From Nymphaea colorata (Eukaryota > Streptophyta > Magnoliopsida > Nymphaeales > Nymphaeaceae): 64,000 nucleotides of DNA. The stretch covers positions 21,517,354 through 21,581,353 of the forward strand of contig NC_045142.1 in assembly GCF_008831285.2 (NCBI RefSeq), written 5' to 3'. Numbering within the stretch: the stretch's first letter is position 1; each line of letters opens with the position of its first letter. Positions 24,541 through 37,115 of the stretch are shown here, one piece after another. The notes under the pieces were generated by a model. It had not been told where the DNA came from. It was given only the letters and a program-made list of their open reading frames with translations, and did no database searches. The position numbers were made by a program, and so were the translations under genes.

Positions 24541-26799
24541 TGGAGAATGATGCTGCTGCACCACATCCTGATCCGAGAAAGCAGAGATTGGATTTTCCTA
24601 TTCTGTATAGAGATCTCGCTTAAGTCTTTCTACCTCTGCCTTCATCACAAATCTCTTGAAAGCAACATGGAAATTATGGAACTGAAGCTTCAGATGCGAA
24701 GGAGAAAAATATCAAAAATATCTCGACATTTTATTTTTGTTTTCAACAGCATAAGCAAGAAACTTAAAGAATTGATAAACCAAGCATTGGCAAATAAAGC
24801 TTTCAAAAACGGGACACAATAAGTAAAACATTGTCAACAGTAAAAAATTGAATATCGTTTTACATGGATTAGAACAGCATTTAGTAAGTTCACGAGCATG
24901 ATGATCTGGATACTTTGGCTAATGCACATTTTTTTTTCATATGAAGAACATGCTGAACAGGAAATAAGGATTGAGGCAGTACGAGCCATTAGAAGAGTTT
25001 AAACGTTCAGACACCATGTGTGCTTACATAAGTAGAAACAAGACTAACTTTTCCTCCATGAAAGGAAAAAAGAAGGATCCTTTTTTACCTTCTCTAAATC
25101 TAGTAAATGAATTTCCCATGCTTATTAGATGTATGTATATTAGACCTTAATTACAAATTTCAAAGAGGGAACAGTATTTATACTTGGGGGTTGGAAACCA
25201 GAACTAGCAGAAAACTAAACTAACATCTGAGTACAGAATGCAGGATGCAACCAATACCCTCTGCCGCTTTGACTCTGAAATTGGCATGTTTAGAACAGGT
25301 GATAAAACGCTGTGGAACACCAGGAAATTTATCATTTATGAGTTTCTTGTGAGAAATTTCATTGAAATATCCATAAAAACAGCATTTTGTCTAACAAGCA
25401 CAATATAGAAGTAATAGGATAGTATTCTCACAAGCGGAACCTCTAAATAAATCAAGAAATCCAGCAAATGAATGAACACGAGAACAAAACAAGCAAGCTG
25501 TGCACTGTACAAACATCTACCTTTCATGTTTATATTCCATGGAAGACATTATAAATTCATCTAGCGATCTGTCATACGACCTTGAAATCAGAATTTCCAA
25601 GGACCAACTTGATAAAATGCTTGCAATGTAGAGGCCCAAAACAGCCCAAAATGAAGGATTCTAATACAAAGAATCAAGGCAAGCTAAACAAGGACCCACT
25701 CAAAACATATAAATTGATGATGTTCCCCAAGTATGCTTACAAAAAACATGAAACGTATGAGGAATTCATCCCTCAAAACATACAACAAAGCAGCCCTGAA
25801 CTAGCTGTTGAACTACTTTCAATGTCTCTAAACTCTAAACGGAGCCGTTGGAGCTGGTCAAAGCTCTGGTGAAAATCCAATTTTCACAAAACCAATGCAA
25901 GTATGGAAACGAAGAATAACAAATTATAAAACATGAAGATACAATGACCAAAACTACATACAAAATACACTTACCAAACTACATACAAATACACTTACAC
26001 ACACACACACACAATTATACATGAACAAAGAAACACATGACACTTAGCATGTGTGTGTGTGTGTGTGGAAGCCCATATTTGTAACAGCCATGAATGAGGT
26101 TACTAACAAAGCCCCTTGGGGAACTAAAAAAACTAATTGATGCTGTGCACATACTTTGAACACAAATAGCCATAAAGCAGGTTACTAATGAAGCCCTGGA
26201 AAACTGAAAAAAGAAAAAAGTGATGATTTGCATACCATAGCTCTAAAAATTGAAAATGAAGGCTAAAGAACGAAGATAATTAATAAAAAGAAGATGCTGC
26301 ACAGGTATACATATGTATACCTGCGAGTGAAAATTTATGGAGACTAGGAAGCCAAAAGTGAGATCCCAAGTTCAGTGTAAGCATTCTTTGTTACTGGAAT
26401 TGACTTCAGTGACTCAAATATATCAAAATAAGCGGGCTATAGTTATCATACTGTTTATTCCTTTGTCAGAAATGCTCATGATTTTTTAACTTCATACAGG
26501 AAGAAACCAGAGTTGAGAAAGGTCAGCTTTCCTATTGTACTCAGGAAGAAAAAAAAAATGATGGATCCTTTTTGTTGTATCAAACATGAGATGCAAAATA
26601 GAAAGAAGCATTTAGATTTTAGAGATAAAAAGTAGACCCTATCAGCATTATTTCTTTTATACAGTTCTTTAATGTCAATCAGAAGTGCCGGTGTTAAGCA
26701 GATGCCATTGACTTTGATCTAACTGGATCCAGTCTAAATTCATAGCCACATGCCATCCAGATCCACACATCCTTATGTACTACATTTCAACATATTTTC
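24541..26799. other. Intergenic DNA, no gene recognised
   Basis: AT-rich DNA with two open frames (plus 24547-24822 and plus 25582-25872) that match no family I know and have no clear splice or start context. A (CA)n run at about 25997-26012 and a (TG)n run at about 26050-26067 face each other across about 40 bp. Confidence 0.4.
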
Positions 26800-26937
26800 T
26801 GTTAGCTGAACATATTTGAATGAGAATTATGGCACGACTTATTTCTGACAGAAGTGACCTTGCAGCATCCCTCTTGTGTTCTCTCTTCTCTTCTTCTCCT
26901 CTGTATTGTGAAACTACAGCAATAACAAAATCTTTCA
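26800..26937 (+). mobile_element. Short LTR followed by an initiator-tRNA-type primer site
   Basis: The sequence from TGTTAGCTGAAC (26800) to AATCTTTCA (26937) has the TG..CA ends of an LTR. It is followed at once by tggtatcagaggc, the primer binding site complementary to initiator methionine tRNA used by plant Copia elements. At about 138 bp this is very short for an autonomous Copia LTR. It fits a TRIM-like miniature element or a truncated LTR whose true start lies further left. I did not find a second LTR or polypurine tract within the next 2 kb. Confidence 0.5.
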
Positions 26938-26950
26938 TGGTATCAGAGGC
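26938..26950 (+). promoter_or_regulatory. Primer binding site (initiator tRNA-Met type)
   Basis: The motif tggtatcagaggc directly follows the CA end of the short LTR. The TGGTATCAGAG core is the established minus-strand primer site of plant Copia-type and TRIM retroelements. Confidence 0.6.
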
Positions 26951-28553
26951 AGGTTAACAAGCTGTAGATTTTTGTAAAGGTATGTCCAAGGAGATCTGCA
27001 ACCAAAAATGCAGTCAAGGGTTCCTTCTTTAATCTTCTTCCTTACTCAAAGGTTCTTTTCTCCTTTCAAACATGTTTCCTTCTCTGTTTCCATTCTTTAG
27101 AAAATCCGCAGTAGGAATATTGTTGGTCCTCAACCCTAACGTGCCTGATTTTTTTATTTTTCCTTTTCCTGAACGTCATGATATTACCCTTTTCCACTGT
27201 TTCCCTCTGAAATCTATTTCTGACCCGCAGCTGTCATTGGATCTACAGGTTTTTTGCCTTCATTTCAACTTCGCATATTTTATCTCCAGTGTCAGGCATG
27301 GAAATATTAAGCCAGATGCCAGATTTAATATTCCTGTATATCTGCAAATGTAAGTCTGTCTACAGATCTGAAATTTTTCCTCCATCTAACATCAGATCTA
27401 GAGTTTTATTTTTCACGATTCTATGGATCCTTCGTGTCTTCTTTTTCAATGTGTTGCTTGTGATTGTTTTAGGTTATGAAGATCCACCCTTGAGATTTCC
27501 TGAGATGACCTTAAGGGATGTCATCAGCCCTCATGTTGCCTTAGGGTGTCAGCAGAGAAATTCTTAAGTACTGTCCTCTCATTAAGAAAAGAAGAACATA
27601 AAGAAAAAGAAAGGCTCAATCCCTCATACAGGACTGCTGCTGCACTGCATCAAAACTGTTATATTTCAAAATCAGGGATCTTCTTGTCTCATTCTTCTTC
27701 TTGCATCTAAACCTTTTTACTCTTTCATATTCCTATTGAGAAAAGGGGGATTCCTCCTTTCATTTGGTTTTGTCCAATATCATGCAAATTGTACGATACG
27801 TATCTTAACTTTTTACTTGGACACATGTTGCACCTTAGAAGAGTGTAATGCACCATATCTTACTGTATAGTATGATACAAGGCATGATGATACAATGTAA
27901 TACGTCTCACATCCCATGACATGAGAAAGGCATGAAAAGAGGGGGGTCTGACCCCCAGTTTTTGTTTAAACTTTAAAATCTCCCTCTCAATTTTTCTGTG
28001 AGCTGTGAGGGAGATCTCGCTATGTTAAGGAAGAAAGCTTCAATTTCAAACTAGATGTACAAGTGAAGTAGCGAACTACGATTGAAGAAAGACGGGTTTC
28101 CCATTTCTACCATGAAAGGCAAAAAACCTCATGCTTTTACCATACATTTATATTGTTTTTATCAAGACATGATTGCAAGTGACCCATACGGCAATGGTCC
28201 ACATTGGTGAGGGAAATGAAAATTGAAAATCATTTTTATTAGTATTGTAAACAAGACTTATCAGCAAGAATATCTCCGCTAAAACACCATGTAGCTAGGA
28301 TGCATGAGAATGTGGCTCTGTCCACTAGTAAAGGACCACAAGCATTTGCCCGAAGACAATGTATGGACATGATTAATGGTCTCAAAGCAAAAAAGTTGGT
28401 CTAGAGTGTGACCCCTAGGAAGTGGAGGATGAGGACAATAAAGATGATGTCAACCATTTCACAATTAACTCATACAAAGTTCATCATGCAGATCACATTC
28501 TTATTTCTATAAAATAATGCTAGAAGTGCCATAAATAAATAGATGATTGTGTC
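26951..28553. other. Internal or flanking DNA of the short LTR element; no gene recognised
   Basis: T-rich DNA with two overlapping plus-strand frames (27072-27353 and 27289-27567) of no known family. If the LTR at 26800 belongs to a TRIM-like element, part of this is its internal region. Around 27785-27930 there are gtatgatac/gatacg words of a kind seen elsewhere in plant repeats. Confidence 0.35.
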
Positions 28554-28576
28554 TATATATATATATATATATATAT
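28554..28576. repeat. (TA)n microsatellite, left border of the plastid insert
   Basis: About 11 TA units directly left of the rps3-derived segment. Confidence 0.9.
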
Positions 28577-28577
28577 T

Positions 28578-28789
28578 AAAAAAAGAATCGATTTGATTCA
28601 AGTCATAATTCATATTGGATTCGCCAATATGTTAATAGAGGGTCGAGCCCGAGGCATCGAAGAATTACAGACTAATGTACAAAAAAGCTTTCATTCTGTG
28701 AACCGAAGACTCAACATTGCTATCGCAAGAGTTGCAAGACCGTACGGGCAACCTAATATTCTTGCAGAATATATCGCTCTGCAATTAAA

Positions 28790-28792
<3 letters not shown>
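28578..28792 (+). pseudogene. rps3: Nuclear plastid DNA insert: internal fragment of rps3
   Basis: The plus strand reads without a stop as [20 protein letters not shown], then [16 protein letters not shown], then [16 protein letters not shown] and [14 protein letters not shown]. This is the central part of the plastid small-subunit ribosomal protein S3, roughly 70 of about 218 codons. Both the start and the end of the gene are missing. The neighbours rpl16 and rps19/rpl22 are absent, so this is not plastid DNA but a short transfer into the nucleus. The frame is fully open, which points to a recent insertion. The ends lie directly in (TA)n tracts: on the right the gene sequence AAAGAAT merges into TATATA. 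It has no start codon or promoter and is not expected to be functional. Confidence 0.9.
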
Positions 28793-28826
<34 letters not shown>

Positions 28827-28888
28827 AGACTAACTAGGCCTATTTATTCATTTAATTAGCTACAGATGTGCATGTTACACATAAATAA

Positions 28889-28929
<41 letters not shown>

Positions 28930-28937
28930 CACATATA
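28793..28937. repeat. (TA)n and (CA)n microsatellites, right border of the plastid insert
   Basis: A (TA)n run spans about 28793-28824. After a short unique piece, a (CA)n run (28894-28920) passes into TA-rich repeats to about 28937. Confidence 0.85.
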
Positions 28938-29656
28938 CATATCTATATTGGAAAACGAGTAGCTACCAGACCCTTGTATGCCATTCTGGATCGCTTGGGC
29001 CATCAATTTTAAGGAAATTGCCTGGAAGAGATTAAATTGAAAAATAAATAAATAAATAAAAATCAACAAGTATGTTAATCAAGATCTCTTGCCTTCTTGT
29101 GAGGGGTATTTCCCTCTCTTGAAATTACAACTTGGTTTCTAATTATTTCAGCTTAATCTCCACCATCCGATCTCCTTAAAATAGACAGCCCATACGATTC
29201 TCATCTAGTCTGGATTATAAGGGTCTGGCAGATATATATATATATGTATGTATGTATAAAATCTTTTCAAAATCATGATGACATGTAATGACCAATTTTG
29301 CAAAGGAAAAAAATTGTTGAAAGCAAGCAAAAATAAGTTAATGATATTACGACAAGAAATGCCTACAAGTAGGCAGAATCAGCTATAGTTGAGTGTACAG
29401 ATTCAACCAAATATCAGATTCAGTAGGGAAAAAAATCCATTTTCGGATACAATTTAGTTAAACCCCAGTAAGCCATTGGATTGTGTCTTCTTCTCCGGAT
29501 GTTCTAAATATAAACATCTTATTTTCAACTTGCAGTTATTAACAATGAACCTTATAAGAATAAGATTTTTTAAGAATACAAAGACTACGATTGGATATTA
29601 TCTAGGAGCACAAGGATAAGAAAGCTAGGAAACAAGTAATAAGATACTGCTTCTAC

Positions 29657-29840
29657 CTTCCAACAAAGTAACATCAAGAAGAACAGATAATGCCCTTTGC
29701 AAGTATACATCTGCAATTTTGTTATCATCATAACCATCTTGTGTTCCTTCTATTTCTGTAATATTATCATAGGAACTTGTTTGCCCCTCCACTATTTCAG
29801 GTAAATCTTCTGAATCACCACTTTGAAGAATTCGCACAGC
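29657..29840 (-). CDS. Exon-like segment of an unidentified gene
   Basis: A 184-bp minus-strand segment with an acceptor (ttggtgcaag, then GCTGTGCG) and a donor (GTTGGAAG, then gtagaa). It translates to AVRILQSGDSEDLPEIVEGQ, an acidic Asp/Glu/Thr-rich middle, and ADVYLQRALSVLLDVTLLEG. The composition, an acidic linker followed by an amphipathic helix, looks like protein rather than chance. No family is recognised. It is on the same strand as the exons at 22923-23583, about 6 kb upstream, and could be part of the same gene, but phases cannot be linked. Confidence 0.4.
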
Positions 29841-30535
29841 CTTGCACCAAGATAAAATTACAAATTTAGCATAAATAACTGATAAAATTATAGAAAAAAA
29901 GGACCATAACTAGAAGAACATTAAGAGATTCACAATTTTTTTCAGTATAAACCAAAAACTCTGCCCTTCATAAATTACAAACTTCAAACAAATACACTTG
30001 GAAGACAGACATGTGTAGATATTCTTGGACAGCGGACCACATCTCCATTGCCATTTTTCAATCTCAATTCTCCATTGAACTGTAAAATCTGAAATAGCTA
30101 TATGCAGAAAATTCAACTAAGCCCAAACTAAACATTTTGTGAGTAACTATGATATAGAAACAAGATATACCAAGTGACAAGGAAAGCTTTCAGTTAAACA
30201 AATAGTCATAAGAAGAAACTCTCAATGAAACAAAGTATACTAAGGCAAAAAAATATATAAAAATGCCTAGAAAAGCTTCAAAAGAAGCATAGAATGACAA
30301 GGGCCAAAGAGACCCTTACATAGACATCATTAATGAGCTATTAGGATATCCAACGACTAGAATTATAGGCACTGGAGAGCCAAGCAGCTCTTTCAGCTGG
30401 AGAATTCAGCTGCAAAAAGAACATAAAAAACTGAAACAAGGCGAAGATTACAAAACAAAAAGGAAGAGACAAAATAAATAAAAATTACAAAAATTACAAA
30501 AGAAACCTAAAAACTGAACAAAAAGCCTGTGCTCA

Positions 30536-30590
<55 letters not shown>

Positions 30591-30644
30591 CATATATATT
30601 TATAAAGAAAACATTCTGATCCCTTCACTGTTTGCATGTGACAT

Positions 30645-30790
30645 TATGAAAGAGTGCATGGAATATTCTTGTGTCAGATTTCCATTGCAACCATGAGTCA
30701 CATTTTTCTTTCTTTGACAAGTAGGCTAAACCATTGCATCCGGCGTTGTTACCCAACTTGAGGTCTGTGTGCATGACCTAGAAGAACGCC
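30645..30790. repeat. Dispersed repeat shared with about 58130-58260
   Basis: The phrases gcatggaatattctt, ttctttctttgacaagtag and cacctagaagaa (here gacctagaagaa) occur in the same order in both places, with small indels between them. Both copies follow a (TA)n-rich stretch in the same general neighbourhood. Confidence 0.6.
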
Positions 30791-33319
30791 TCAGAAGGAA
30801 CCATATAAATATTAAACATCAATCAAGAAGAAGTTGCATGGTGGGTCCGGCCATCTGAAGAGCACGGCTGGACCATCGATGGATCGAGCCCAGTTTCTTG
30901 GACTGGCCTGCCCTCATTGCATTTTGAGAAATCCAGGACTTGTCAAACACGATGAGCAGCCATTGACTCCACCGTTTTTCCAAAGGAAAAGGACCGACCT
31001 CATCGGTTCACAGTTTGAATGAGTCACCGCAAAACACAGTTACTCGTCGGTGGCGAAGCTAGATATTCAGTGCTGACAGGCAGGCCCTTCAAAAAATCAG
31101 TGGCCGAGAGATGCCATATGCTAATCAGGAAAATAGCTACGGAGCTTTAGCAAGTAAACTCGTAATTTTTGTGTGCCTGTGTGGGCAATTGCCCAGACAA
31201 GCCCACATGTTCCTGCATCATTCTTGATAAATAGGAGTTGCCTATTGTGATACCTATCAATCCAACTTAATGGTACTTTAATTCTTCGTACTCTCACATT
31301 CTGTTTTTCTCTTGTAAAAGTTGGTTGGAATCAGCTGATTTGAATTGTAGGGGCTTGGCATGGGATGATCCAAAGTGTTATACAAATCCGCTAATATTTA
31401 TTATTTATTTATGTTTACTTAGAAGCAACTATCTTCTTCATAAAATCACCAAGGTGGACATACTGTACATCGTTCAACTCGAATGTTGTTCTTGCCATGG
31501 TTTGCAGACAAGAGAAATAACACATTAGAGTGTGACAGCGGCCACAAGATTCAAACCTTGAATTCCTTGGATATGAACTGCCTTGCAGCCCAGTTGCCCT
31601 ATGTGCCTTGAGGCAATCAGCGGCCTGACCATCAACTTCATGTTTATCTTGTACTCAACCTGATATCTATCCTTATTCGAAACTCTTCACTTTTCATTTT
31701 TTAATTTTTGGAAACCATTGGGAATATGTCAAGAGTTTGTATGGGAGTCGAATGCTGGCATCATGCCAAAGAATGTGGGAAAAAAAAGTATAAAGGTATG
31801 TATTTGGGCCAAGTCCAGCCCCCAATACCCGACCCAGGCAAGCTATCCCAGCATGTTTTTTTATCTGGCAAGTAGGTCAAATGGTCCCATTTGTCCATCT
31901 GGTGCCTGGCCCAGTGCCTACCCTTAGAGTCAGTCATAGTGTTTTGGCAGCATATATACAGGACATTTGCTACGAATTTCCCACTGATCTTGTGTGTGAG
32001 AGAGGTTTCCCATCATTGAGAACTTTCTTGTCAGCTAATTAAGATTTTTGGGTGAGGCATTTGAAAGAGGCCTAGCTTAAAACTGAACATGGAATCTTTT
32101 GCACCCTTTAGATATGATAAAAGTCATTTTGTGCATGAGTTTATAGTAATCTAATTAAAATATCATTAGATGCCATACAGTGGTGCTACTTAGTCTTCTT
32201 CACCTATAAAAATTAAAACTACTTAAGATATTACTAGTACTTTTATATGGGAGAATTATAGCATGTTGAATGGCCAGTGTTGTTAGGTAATTAAAAAGTT
32301 AAAAGTCTATGGTTCAAAGCACCACAAACTGTTGTTGAAATCATGATAAACTATTATAAAAACACACTACCACAAACCATAAACCGTTGCTAATACCCCT
32401 GCAGTGTCTATATTTTAGCAAATAATGTTTTATTTTGAGCTATACGACAATATCTAGCATCCATCAAATTTGAATCCACACACACACACATATTCAAATT
32501 TGTCATTTCCTAGATCTTGTCTTATTACTACAAATAAAGAACGGTCGCTAAAGCATGCAGCTGTATTAGCAACTGTGTATCAAATAGTTCCTATTTAAGG
32601 CACTTTTTTTAATGGTTTATGGGTTTATCAGTGACATATTTTAAATCTATTAGTCGTCCAACATCCAGAAGATTAAAATGATTATATAAATATATTTTAT
32701 TTAATATATATTTATCTGTATTTATAATTATATTTATCACTAGGAACCTTATTTTCCTAAGGAGTATGTTAACTTGTCAACCTTCTTCCTTCAACTATCC
32801 ATTGAGGCTCTTCGTTCTTGAAAACGGTAATATTCAAAAAAATATTGTTCTTACCACTTTTGTCTGTATTGCTAAAATAACGTAGACCACAAAAATGCAT
32901 GGGGGCCCCAACCCTATGATGTATACCTTCTCCCTTCAATGGGGGCCCGAAATGCTACACTTTCCTTGACGAGGAACCGTTCTGATGCAATCGGGCTGGG
33001 TTTCTCCTTCCATTAATGATGAAAAATAATATAAAGAAAAAAAAATCAACAGAAAAAACACAATTAAGAACTGGCCTCTAACTTAGCCTCAACACTCTCT
33101 TGCTCACTCAGCAAACTTTCCATGGTCAGGGTCAGCACTTTTCAAGATTTGTCTGACATGAATCAGTGACCTTCAGTATCATTAATGTTGGCTTTTCTTG
33201 TGTTTTTTGGTTTTTTGATTTAGTCAACAACAAAGGAGTTTCCAAAGGGGATAGCCTCCAAAGAGAAGTGATCTTTAACCATGGAATACCTTCTCACTAT
33301 TGAGACTACCAAAGAACCC

Positions 33320-33962
33320 GAGTCACTCTCTTAGTTCCTTGACACGAGAACTAAGAGCATGACAGTTTGTGATTAGAGTAACATGACAGTCTTTAGGAAT
33401 CCTCTCTACAAGAACAGAGTCCATAATTCTGATCATGTTTGAGAAGAGAAACCTTTGTACCACCAACCTGGTTTTCCTGATTGGGGAGGCATTAAACCAT
33501 AGTAAACCACACACTTTATAAACATTTGCAACACAATGTGGTCACTTCCAGCCCCCACTCAACTTTACTCTGACAATGCCAAAAATGGCTGAAAATTAAG
33601 GTTTGCAGCTGGATATTTATCGCCTGTTTTACATATTGTCCTCATTCTTGTTTATAGAATACCTCACAACATGAGTGTCAGACTTCCCTCTTAGAAATCT
33701 CAGCTAGCTTAACCACCTCTTTATGCACCACCTGATTTTTGAAACACCATAGCTTCCAGATTGTGATATTGAAGCAGGCAAGCCAACACCATCTGAATTC
33801 TTTACATGAGAACCTCTTCCTCCACCACCAGTTCCAGACAGAGAAAAAGTCTGAGGTATGGAATTTATCAACTCCAAACCATGAATAGATGCATTGATAA
33901 ATGTTCATAGCAATAGTATATGAGAAAAGAAAGTGAGATAGATCTTCACAAGCCCTCCACAC
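33320..33962 (-). pseudogene. LINE C-terminal zinc-binding region remnant
   Basis: Minus strand 33678-33962 reads RACEDLSHFLFSYTIAMNIY and later WLACFNITIWKLWCFKNQVV. This has the spacing of the zf-RVT domain found after the reverse transcriptase of plant LINEs (HLFxxCxxA and W..W..RN-type motifs). A further open piece at 33323-33514, ending ..HALSSRVKELRE and a stop, may be the extreme C-terminus. The assignment of that last piece rests on position only. Confidence 0.5.
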
Positions 33963-34869
33963 AACTTAAAGACAGAAACAATGGAAGACCCTACATGTTG
34001 AAGTTTGGCATCAGCAGGTAGACGTTAATAACTACACACAAACACAAACCAGTTAGCTCTAGGTAACACTTTTGCGTTCCACACTGTGCCATGTAACTAC
34101 CATTCCTTTAATTTTACATGGTTCCAAACTTGGCTCCTGAGCTTTGCAGGTTTACGATTTTCTTGAGAACAAAGAAAATCTGCACTTTGCATGAGCCTAA
34201 GTTGAATCCAATCTCCAATGCATTGCACATGTCGCCATAGATTTAGCTCAATGTGGTGTTGTATTAGCATTTACTTAACCGACCTTCGAAGGAAAGGTTC
34301 TACTTCCCAAGAAGACCCAATGGAATCTGCTTGAGTAAAACATCCTCCATAGAACTTAGCAAGCTCCCCATTCATCACATTTCAAGTAACAGATTTAGAT
34401 CCCGCCCAAGAGAAGAAATATTTGGAACCATTTCCACATACCAAGTACTTTTCCTACTCAAATATTTTTTCATGCATAATGAGTCCCATATGCCCTGGTG
34501 AAAAATTAATGTACATCCTAGAAACAACCGATTAGCTTCATTGACCTCTTTAAGTTTTCTAATGCCGAGCCCACCTTCCTATTTAGGAAAAGCCAAGACA
34601 TTCCAGGCAAGTAAATGAGGCTTACCCCCTGCATCTGACTCTTCCTATAAAAAACTGCACATAATCTGTTCCATTTTCTTAATGACACCAAGAGGGCACT
34701 TGAGCACCAACATCCAGTAAATATGAAGTGCTTCTAATACTGATTTGATCAAGTAGATCCTACTGCATAAGAAAGTAGCATGCTTTTTCATAAACTAAGT
34801 TTACTCTGTATTTTTAAAAGAATAAGAACCGTACCAACATTCTCAAATTCATTGTCTTGGGTGGGAGAC

Positions 34870-35900
34870 CCAACTATCGAGTGGGAAACTGTCCTAGGCT
34901 CTCACCGAACTGATTACAAATACTTACAATCTTGCTTTGGCCCATATTGAAAAAGAAGAATGCTGATTTTTGAAGGTTAATCATCATTCCAGCATGGAGT
35001 TCAAACAGAAAAAAAAATTGTAGATAAAGAAAGCCATTCTTGAAGGCTTTTAAGAAAATCAAGATGGCATCAGCATACATTGTAGAAAAAACCCCTCCTG
35101 CTATGCCTCTTCCAATATGCAGTACTTCAATCATTCTTCTTTGAATTGTAGCTTGCAATGTATGTGAAAAGATTTTCATGACAATGAGGAATAAAAATGA
35201 AGATAAAGGTAACCTTATTGCGGACCATGAGAAGATCCAAAGTATTCAACTTGATGGTCATTAATCACAAGTGCACAGAAATCATTTTTCACTACTTTTA
35301 TTACTTTTTAAGTCCAAATAGGATGAAGTCCTAAATGCAAGATGGCAGCCTGTTAGAAAGTTCAATTGACCCTGTCATATGCTTTTGATAGGTCTATCTT
35401 CAACATAAGCTAGTTGATCTAGCTTTAGACATTGTGTATACCATCTCAAGCACAAGAACAAGGCATTGGTGGATGTTTCTATCTTTCAGAAAACCACCTT
35501 GCATGTTGGAAATGACCCACTTTAGTGCCTTCTTCATTCTTGAAACCATGATTCTGAAAATAAATTTCAGTACACTATTCTCAAGAAAAATATGTCTGAA
35601 ATTGGAAATGTGCACAGCTGAATCAAATTTAAGAATTATGATTATATGACTTCGGTCTAGTTTCTTAACAAGCTTTCCTTTCTAAAAAAAAGAAATCTCT
35701 AAGGGCAACTGTGATATTAGTCCTTAACGTGCCCCGACTTTTTTGAAGGAACGATTTCAGAAACCCATTCAGACCTGGTGCGCTATTGGAGTTGGCACCC
35801 ATCACAGCTATTCCACTTCCTCATCTGAAATGGGACTTAACAACGTTAAGTTTTCTTTTATAAATACGCAGTGACCAACAGCAAGCTGATCCATAATCAT
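34870..35900 (-). pseudogene. LINE reverse transcriptase remnant
   Basis: The minus strand at 35400-35615 shows PISNFRHIF-like sequence (here HISNFRHIF) and SRMKKALKWVISNMQGGFLK followed by DRNIHQCLVL. These are the RPIS, QxAF and xGR-type regions of LINE reverse transcriptase. At 34874-35179 it continues with GGVFSTMYADAILIFLKAF and MMINLQKSAFFF. The catalytic box that should be YADD reads YAD followed directly by AIL, so one of the two essential aspartates has been removed by an in-frame loss of one codon. With the many other breaks, the enzyme cannot be active. Confidence 0.75.
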
Positions 35901-36479
35901 TCTTGTTGAGTTGTCACGGGTATAAAATCTTTAAAAATGAGAAGTACATGCTGAAAGAATTGGATCCTCCTCATAAAACTCCCCATCATCTGTCTTCATG
36001 TGCATGAGTCTGTTTTTTTTGGACCTTTCTTGAACATAGCATGAAAACATTTACCGTTATTAACCCTTTTTTTCGCCATGATACCCTGACTTTCTTTTTC
36101 TTCATCTCAAAGAGCATCTGCAAGAAAACATCTAATATGATTTTCGGAAGTGGACCAGTTATGAGAGTCAATATCTTGCCTCTTATAAATTTCAATAAGA
36201 ACCTTTTGAAGTACGTTAATTCTGGTATCAACTTTCTTGGTTCTATACTTACTCCAATTACTTAGGCATGGTCGTACTCTATTCTGTTTCACGAGAAGTT
36301 TAAGCACTGCACATCCTCTACACTCCACTCTCCATGCTCTTGTAATAATGACCTTACAACTAGGTTGACACTCTCAATAAAGGAACTATTTAAATCTTCA
36401 TCTTCTCTTGCATGCGGTTTCAAAGATATTTAATTTACATGTAAAAGAGAAGTGCTGAGTGGTCTAAAGAACTTCTTGG

Positions 36480-37115
36480 TTCTACCAAAAGCAGCCCACA
36501 ATTTTCAACTTGCTCAAAAATCTATCTAAGTTGCTTTGAACCAGTGCTGTCGGGGAGCAGAGATTGGTTCAAGTGAAAGCTCTGTTTCTGTCCACAATCT
36601 CTCTTAGTCCAACATCTTGAATGAATCCATTGAATGCTAAGCAAGCTTGTCTAGCAGGGGCAGGCCCATTTTTCATACTCCTTATAAGTTGAATTAAAAT
36701 CTTTCATTATAATACTAACATTTGTTTATTGGCAATAATGGTATTTAACATAACCAATTGGTCTTTGCGAATTCTAAAGTGAGGGTGTAGATACACACCT
36801 ATTGTATCAAAGTTGAGATTCAAAGCTTTATGAATAAACAAACAATTCATCCAAAATTTATTAAATTTGCAACTAGTCCATGTAAAATCAGCCTGTCTCT
36901 AACTCTACACAATTGTGGCGCCATTAAGATTCATATCAATATTAGATTAAAAAAAAAACTCCTCGTAGTGATTGCAAAAGGATTTGAAGTTGTCTGCATT
37001 CAACATGATATCGAAACATGAAAATGATCCCAAGTTGATGAGATATCACCCAATTGCCAAAATCTTTCTACATTGTTAGAGTAGCAAGGCCTCTAACATT
37101 CCAACTATAAACTTC
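36480..37115 (-). pseudogene. LINE endonuclease remnant
   Basis: On the minus strand, VYSWNVRGLATL begins at about 37110. SWNVRGL is the classic start of the apurinic-type endonuclease of plant LINE ORF2, which nicks the target DNA. Stops follow almost at once, and the later catalytic motifs are only vaguely traceable, so the domain is dead. Confidence 0.55.

Larger units (their letters stand above)
28938..33190. other. Intergenic, AT-rich DNA with microsatellites
   Basis: Apart from the exon-like segment at 29657-29840 I recognise no gene. A (TA)n run spans about 30538-30588. About 30645-30790 is repeated at about 58130-58260 (see that entry). Open frames at 30834-31022, 31325-31528 and 31718-31927 show no family signature. 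Confidence 0.4.

Noticed and set aside
28578-28792. Functional rps3 gene
   Set aside because: Only the central third is present, with no start or end, and it is bounded by microsatellites in nuclear-type DNA.
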